Shown one piece after another: positions 33,278 through 35,893 of a stretch of 35,893 nt of DNA. The first letter of the stretch is position 1, and each line of letters begins with the position of its first letter. The DNA comes from Rhodopirellula sp. (GTDB lineage: Bacteria > Planctomycetota > Planctomycetia > Pirellulales > Thermoguttaceae), in contig JAAYEH010000526.1 of assembly GCA_012728855.1 (NCBI GenBank), forward strand, positions 1 to 35,893, read 5' to 3'. Below the pieces are notes generated by a model that saw nothing but the letters and a program-made list of their open reading frames with translations, had not been told where the DNA came from and searched no databases. The position numbers and the translations under genes are program-made.

Positions 33278-33331
33278 GCCGATGGTAATCGCGCGCGGCA
33301 CATGATGATCCATGTAAAGCTTGAGCCCCAT
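33278..33331 (-). pseudogene. N-terminal remnant of a DUF5615 (PIN-like) protein
   Basis: Minus-strand ATG 33331 begins MGLKLYMDHHVPRAITIG, which fits the start of DUF5615 proteins (a PIN-like domain protein, often paired with a DUF433 partner). After residue 18 the reading becomes unrelated and runs into the end of the VWA gene, so the rest of the gene is missing. No DUF433 partner was found upstream on the minus strand. Confidence 0.5.
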
Positions 33332-33657
33332 GGAGCTTAGCCTTGTCCTTTGAGCCGTGCGACCAATGGCGAAGTCGGTGTGGTTCACCTCGCCAACCCC
33401 CAACCCACTCCAAACCACCACGACCCTCGCAAACTCAACAAGGCCTACAGGCTCAATCATGGAGGTCTCGTGAAAACCATGCTCCAGGTTCTTCAGACGA
33501 CTTTTTAGACGCCCCACTTTCGGCCGATGCATAGTTGCGCGCACGCTCAGTCGACCTAAGTCAAGACTGGTCCACTCCTTACAGCCGAGCCCCTCGTCCA
33601 AGACCAATCGGAGAAAACCTCGACTTGGCTAAAAACTCCCCTCGCCGCCTCCCGCTG

Positions 33658-33738
33658 CGGAAACGGGGACTGGCTCCCGGATGTTGTGTGCTGGAGACGG
33701 AAATCATACAAGGTGTAGGATGACTGTCCCCATTTCCG
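33658..33738. repeat. REPIN-like element, copy 2
   Basis: Arms 33658-33674 and 33722-33738 pair at 14 of 17 positions and include GGGGACTGGC and GGGGACAGTC (complement). It has the same core as the element inside the giant gene at 4701-4802. Confidence 0.65.
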
Positions 33739-33748
33739 GAAAACCGTC

Positions 33749-33799
33749 GGGGACTGGCTCATTTTGCGGAGTCTTCGGAGCAAAATGTGCCTGTCCTCC
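33749..33799. repeat. REPIN-like element, copy 3
   Basis: Arms 33749-33767 (GGGGACTGGCTCATTTTGC) and 33780-33799 are inverted copies differing at two bases and one gap. The loop is 12 bases. The copy stands head to tail with copy 2, 91 bp before the DUF4175-like gene. Confidence 0.7.
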
Positions 33800-33889
33800 T
33801 CTCTTCGCGAGGTTTTGGGATAGACTCTAAGACTTTAGGACTTTTGCAGAGGCTGGTATAAAAATGGAAGTCGGCAGAAGGTATTAGCC

Positions 33890-35893
33890 ATGGCTCATCC
33901 CCTTGAACAGCGGATCGCGGCGTTTCGAAACCGTGTCCGGCGGTTGCTGACGCTGTACGGACTCTGTTGGACCACGGGGATCGTGTTGGCGGCGGTGATC
34001 CTCATCGGATTGGCCGACTACGCGATTCGATTCGAAGACCGGGGGATCCGAATCCTGGCGTCGTCGGTGGTGGTTGCTGTGCTGGTCTGGGCCGCTTATC
34101 GCTACCTCTATCTCGGCCTGACGGCCAAGGTAGGCGACGTGGAACTGGCGAGGCATCTCGAGCGTCGTTTTCCCAGTCTAGGCGGTAGCCTGGCCAGCGC
34201 TGTCGAATTCGTTCGCCAGTCGGAGCAGAACCCGTTGGCCGGTTCGTTGGCCATGCGCCGCGCCGTAATCGCCAAGACGGCCGCAGAGACGGAACCGCTC
34301 AACTTCGAGGAAGCGATCGACCGCCGACCGACGGTTCGAGCCGCGTTGACCGCGCTGGCCGTCTGTCTGCTGGCAGTTCTCTTGATGGCGGGCAATCCCT
34401 TGGCGAGCGGGATCGCGGTGGCACGGTTGGTGAATCCGTTCAGCGACGTCCCCTGGCCCCGCACCACGCACCTCGTGCTTCGGCAACACGTCGACCGCGT
34501 AGCACGAGGACAGGCTTTTGAAATCGAGGCCGTCGATGCCGAGGGAAGACTGCCCGCCGAAGTGTTGATCCATTACCGATTCGACAGCCTTGATGGAGAA
34601 TCCACGGAAGAATCTGAGCGCATGCGCCTGCTCGACGGGGCAATGGTGGCGCGGCGAGAGAATGTGGTCCGGCCTTTTTCCTACCGGGTCACCGGCGGCG
34701 ACGACACCTCGATGGGTTGGATCGGTGTCGAGGTAATCGATCCACCGGCCCTGGAATCCGCGGTTGTTGCCTTGATTCCACCGGCGTATACCGGCTGGCC
34801 GAACGAGCGCACGCGGGACCACATCCGTGCGCTGATCGGTACTCGCATCACCATTGCCGGCCGCGCGACCAAACCGCTCGAATCGGTCAGCCTTCAACTG
34901 GAAGACGGTCGGCAGTTCACCGGCAAAATCGGCGACGACGGCGCCGCTTTCTCGATCCCGGCCGACTCCCGCGCGCCGGTCGTGATTAAGAAGTCCGGGG
35001 CGTACTGGTTCACGTTCACCGACGCGGAAGGATTCCGTGGCGGGAGCGACGACCGCTGGGAAATCCGGGCCGTACCCGATGGTCCGCCCACCGTCACCGT
35101 CGAGGAGCCCACGGCGAATATCTTCGTCACCGCGGACGCGATCGTCCCGCTTCGCGTGACCGCCAAGGACGATCTGGCCGTGCGGAGCATGGCAGTCGAA
35201 TTCCATCGCTCCGATCGGGCCGAGCAACCCCCGGGCGAGTTTCCGCTGTACACAGGACCGCAGCAGCCATCCTCACAAGCCGAAGGATTGAACGACAGCA
35301 GCCGATTGGGCGAGACCCGCGCCATTAGCCACGAGTGGGATCTGGCCGGCCTCGATCTCTCGCCGGGTCTTCAGATTACCTTTCGGGCCAGGGCCGACGA
35401 TTACCAGCCGCAAACCGGCAGGAGCGACGAGCGACGTCTGGTCATCGTCACGTCCGAAGAACTCACCGAGCGGCTCGCCGGACGCCAGGCGTCGATTCTC
35501 TCTGAATTGGCGCGGGTGCTCCAGATGCAGCGCAACAGCCGCCGGCAGGTGGCCGACTTGGAAATCCAGGTTCGGCAGACGGGCGCGCTGGACCAACTCG
35601 GGTTGGACCATCTCCGCGGCGCCGAATTGAATCAGCGGCAAGTCAATACGACTTTGACCAGCCGCAGCGAAGGCGTTCCCATGCACATCGCCGGTCTGCT
35701 TGCCGATCTCGAAAACAACAAGGTCGACAGCCCGGATATCGCCCGGCAGATGGAGGCCCTGCTGGCGGAAATCGATCGTCTGGCCAAGCAGCACCTTCCA
35801 GCCATCGGCCACGAGTTGACTGCCGCCATCAAGGCTGCTCAGGTCTGTTTGGAGAATCCGCCGACGGACGCGAAAGACCGCCCCCAAGGGGAC
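33890..35893 (+). CDS. DUF4175-like membrane protein, 3' end beyond the window
   Basis: An open frame of at least 668 codons runs off the right edge. Three hydrophobic helices are near the N-terminus (about 21-43, TLYGLCWTTGIVLAAVILIG; 54-74, ILASSVVVAVLVWAAYRYLY; 150-168, RAALTALAVCLLAVLLMAG). Long extracytoplasmic Ig-like strands follow (TTHLVLRQHVDRVARGQAFE, VALIPPAYTGWPNE, AVPDGPPTVTVEEP, VPLRVTAKDDLAVRSM), and then a helical, coiled-coil-like part from about residue 525 (SELARVLQMQRNSRRQVADL). This order fits DUF4175-type proteins found next to MoxR/VWA genes in planctomycetes. AGAAGG at 33876-33881, 8 bases before ATG 33890, supports the start. It is likely the fifth protein of the MoxR module, but the 650-bp repeat-rich gap suggests separate control. 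Confidence 0.85.
   Translation, partial: MAHPLEQRIAAFRNRVRRLLTLYGLCWTTGIVLAAVILIGLADYAIRFEDRGIRILASSVVVAVLVWAAYRYLYLGLTAKVGDVELARHLERRFPSLGGSLASAVEFVRQSEQNPLAGSLAMRRAVIAKTAAETEPLNFEEAIDRRPTVRAALTALAVCLLAVLLMAGNPLASGIAVARLVNPFSDVPWPRTTHLVLRQHVDRVARGQAFEIEAVDAEGRLPAEVLIHYRFDSLDGESTEESERMRLLDGAMVARRENVVRPFSYRVTGGDDTSMGWIGVEVIDPPALESAVVALIPPAYTGWPNERTRDHIRALIGTRITIAGRATKPLESVSLQLEDGRQFTGKIGDDGAAFSIPADSRAPVVIKKSGAYWFTFTDAEGFRGGSDDRWEIRAVPDGPPTVTVEEPTANIFVTADAIVPLRVTAKDDLAVRSMAVEFHRSDRAEQPPGEFPLYTGPQQPSSQAEGLNDSSRLGETRAISHEWDLAGLDLSPGLQITFRARADDYQPQTGRSDERRLVIVTSEELTERLAGRQASILSELARVLQMQRNSRRQVADLEIQVRQTGALDQLGLDHLRGAELNQRQVNTTLTSRSEGVPMHIAGLLADLENNKVDSPDIARQMEALLAEIDRLAKQHLPAIGHELTAAIKAAQVCLENPPTDAKDRPQGD

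Larger units (their letters stand above)
33242..33889. other. Intergenic region with a gene fragment and two REPIN-like elements
   Basis: About 650 bp breaking the otherwise tight operon. It contains a remnant resembling DUF5615 on the minus strand (33278-33331), a plus-strand stretch of coding-like sequence without a plausible start (about 33350-33509, ending KTMLQVLQTTF and a stop), and two palindromes with the GGGGAC(A/T)GGC core (33658-33738 and 33749-33799). Just before the DUF4175-like gene, TATAAA (33857-33862) might be a -10 element with a poor -35 (TTTAGG, 33834-33839). Confidence 0.5.

Noticed and set aside
33140..33607. 155-codon minus-strand gene overlapping the VWA gene end
   Set aside because: Only the short MGLKLYMD segment has family resemblance. 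The rest is unrelated and overlaps the coding end of the VWA gene, so it was called a remnant.

Overview
The window looks like a chromosomal piece of a Planctomycetota bacterium, probably from the Pirellulales/Rhodopirellula side. This is an inference from gene content. The DNA is GC-rich and carries a secreted formylglycine-type sulfatase, Tat-exported Gfo/Idh/MocA and FAD oxidoreductases, a large secreted beta-helix protein, a Uma2 protein, a MoxR/DUF58/von Willebrand A operon, and giant polytopic membrane proteins without close functional relatives. No rRNA, tRNA, CRISPR array, intact transposase or prophage was seen.

Layout. Positions 1-3131 are mostly minus strand: the first codons of a cut-off gene at the left edge, a sulfatase (308-1759), a gene-poor stretch with a strong 23-bp inverted repeat, and a decayed uroporphyrinogen-decarboxylase-like gene (2375-2905) running into the end of a small membrane ORF (2901-3131). 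Positions 3360-10799 (minus) hold one giant membrane protein of about 2,400 residues. It has an N-terminal zinc ribbon, is now split in two frames by a single-base difference at an A5/T5 run (5943-5947), and is followed by a translationally coupled 74-residue membrane protein. Positions 11258-12515 (plus) hold a 41-residue ORF and a membrane-anchored trypsin-like protease. Positions 12581-16106 (minus) hold a secreted beta-helix protein, a Uma2-family protein and a MNT/AbiEii-like nucleotidyltransferase.

Positions 16257-21814 (plus) hold a YdiJ-type FAD/Fe-S dehydrogenase, a Tat-exported FAD oxidoreductase overlapping an ABHD14-like alpha/beta hydrolase, and a BON-domain protein. An RRM RNA-binding protein lies on the minus strand (21984-22298). 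Positions 22568-26286 (plus) hold a Gfo/Idh/MocA oxidoreductase overlapping a TPR plus PQQ-type propeller protein. Positions 26622-35893 (plus) hold MoxR ATPase, DUF58, two membrane-anchored VWA proteins and a DUF4175-like protein cut by the right edge. This last block is the classic MoxR/Bat-like chaperone and envelope module in its planctomycete form.

The most unusual content is the giant zinc-ribbon membrane protein with its coupled partner, and a population of palindromic repeats. These include a REPIN-like family with core GGGGAC(A/T)GGC(A/T)C. One copy is exactly 102 bp and sits in frame inside the giant gene, and two more lie upstream of the DUF4175-like gene. Another 23-bp palindrome supplies the apparent start codon of the first VWA gene. 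Several genes appear to start at TTG or GTG, as judged by Shine-Dalgarno spacing. All homology calls were made by eye from motifs and family knowledge; no database search was run.
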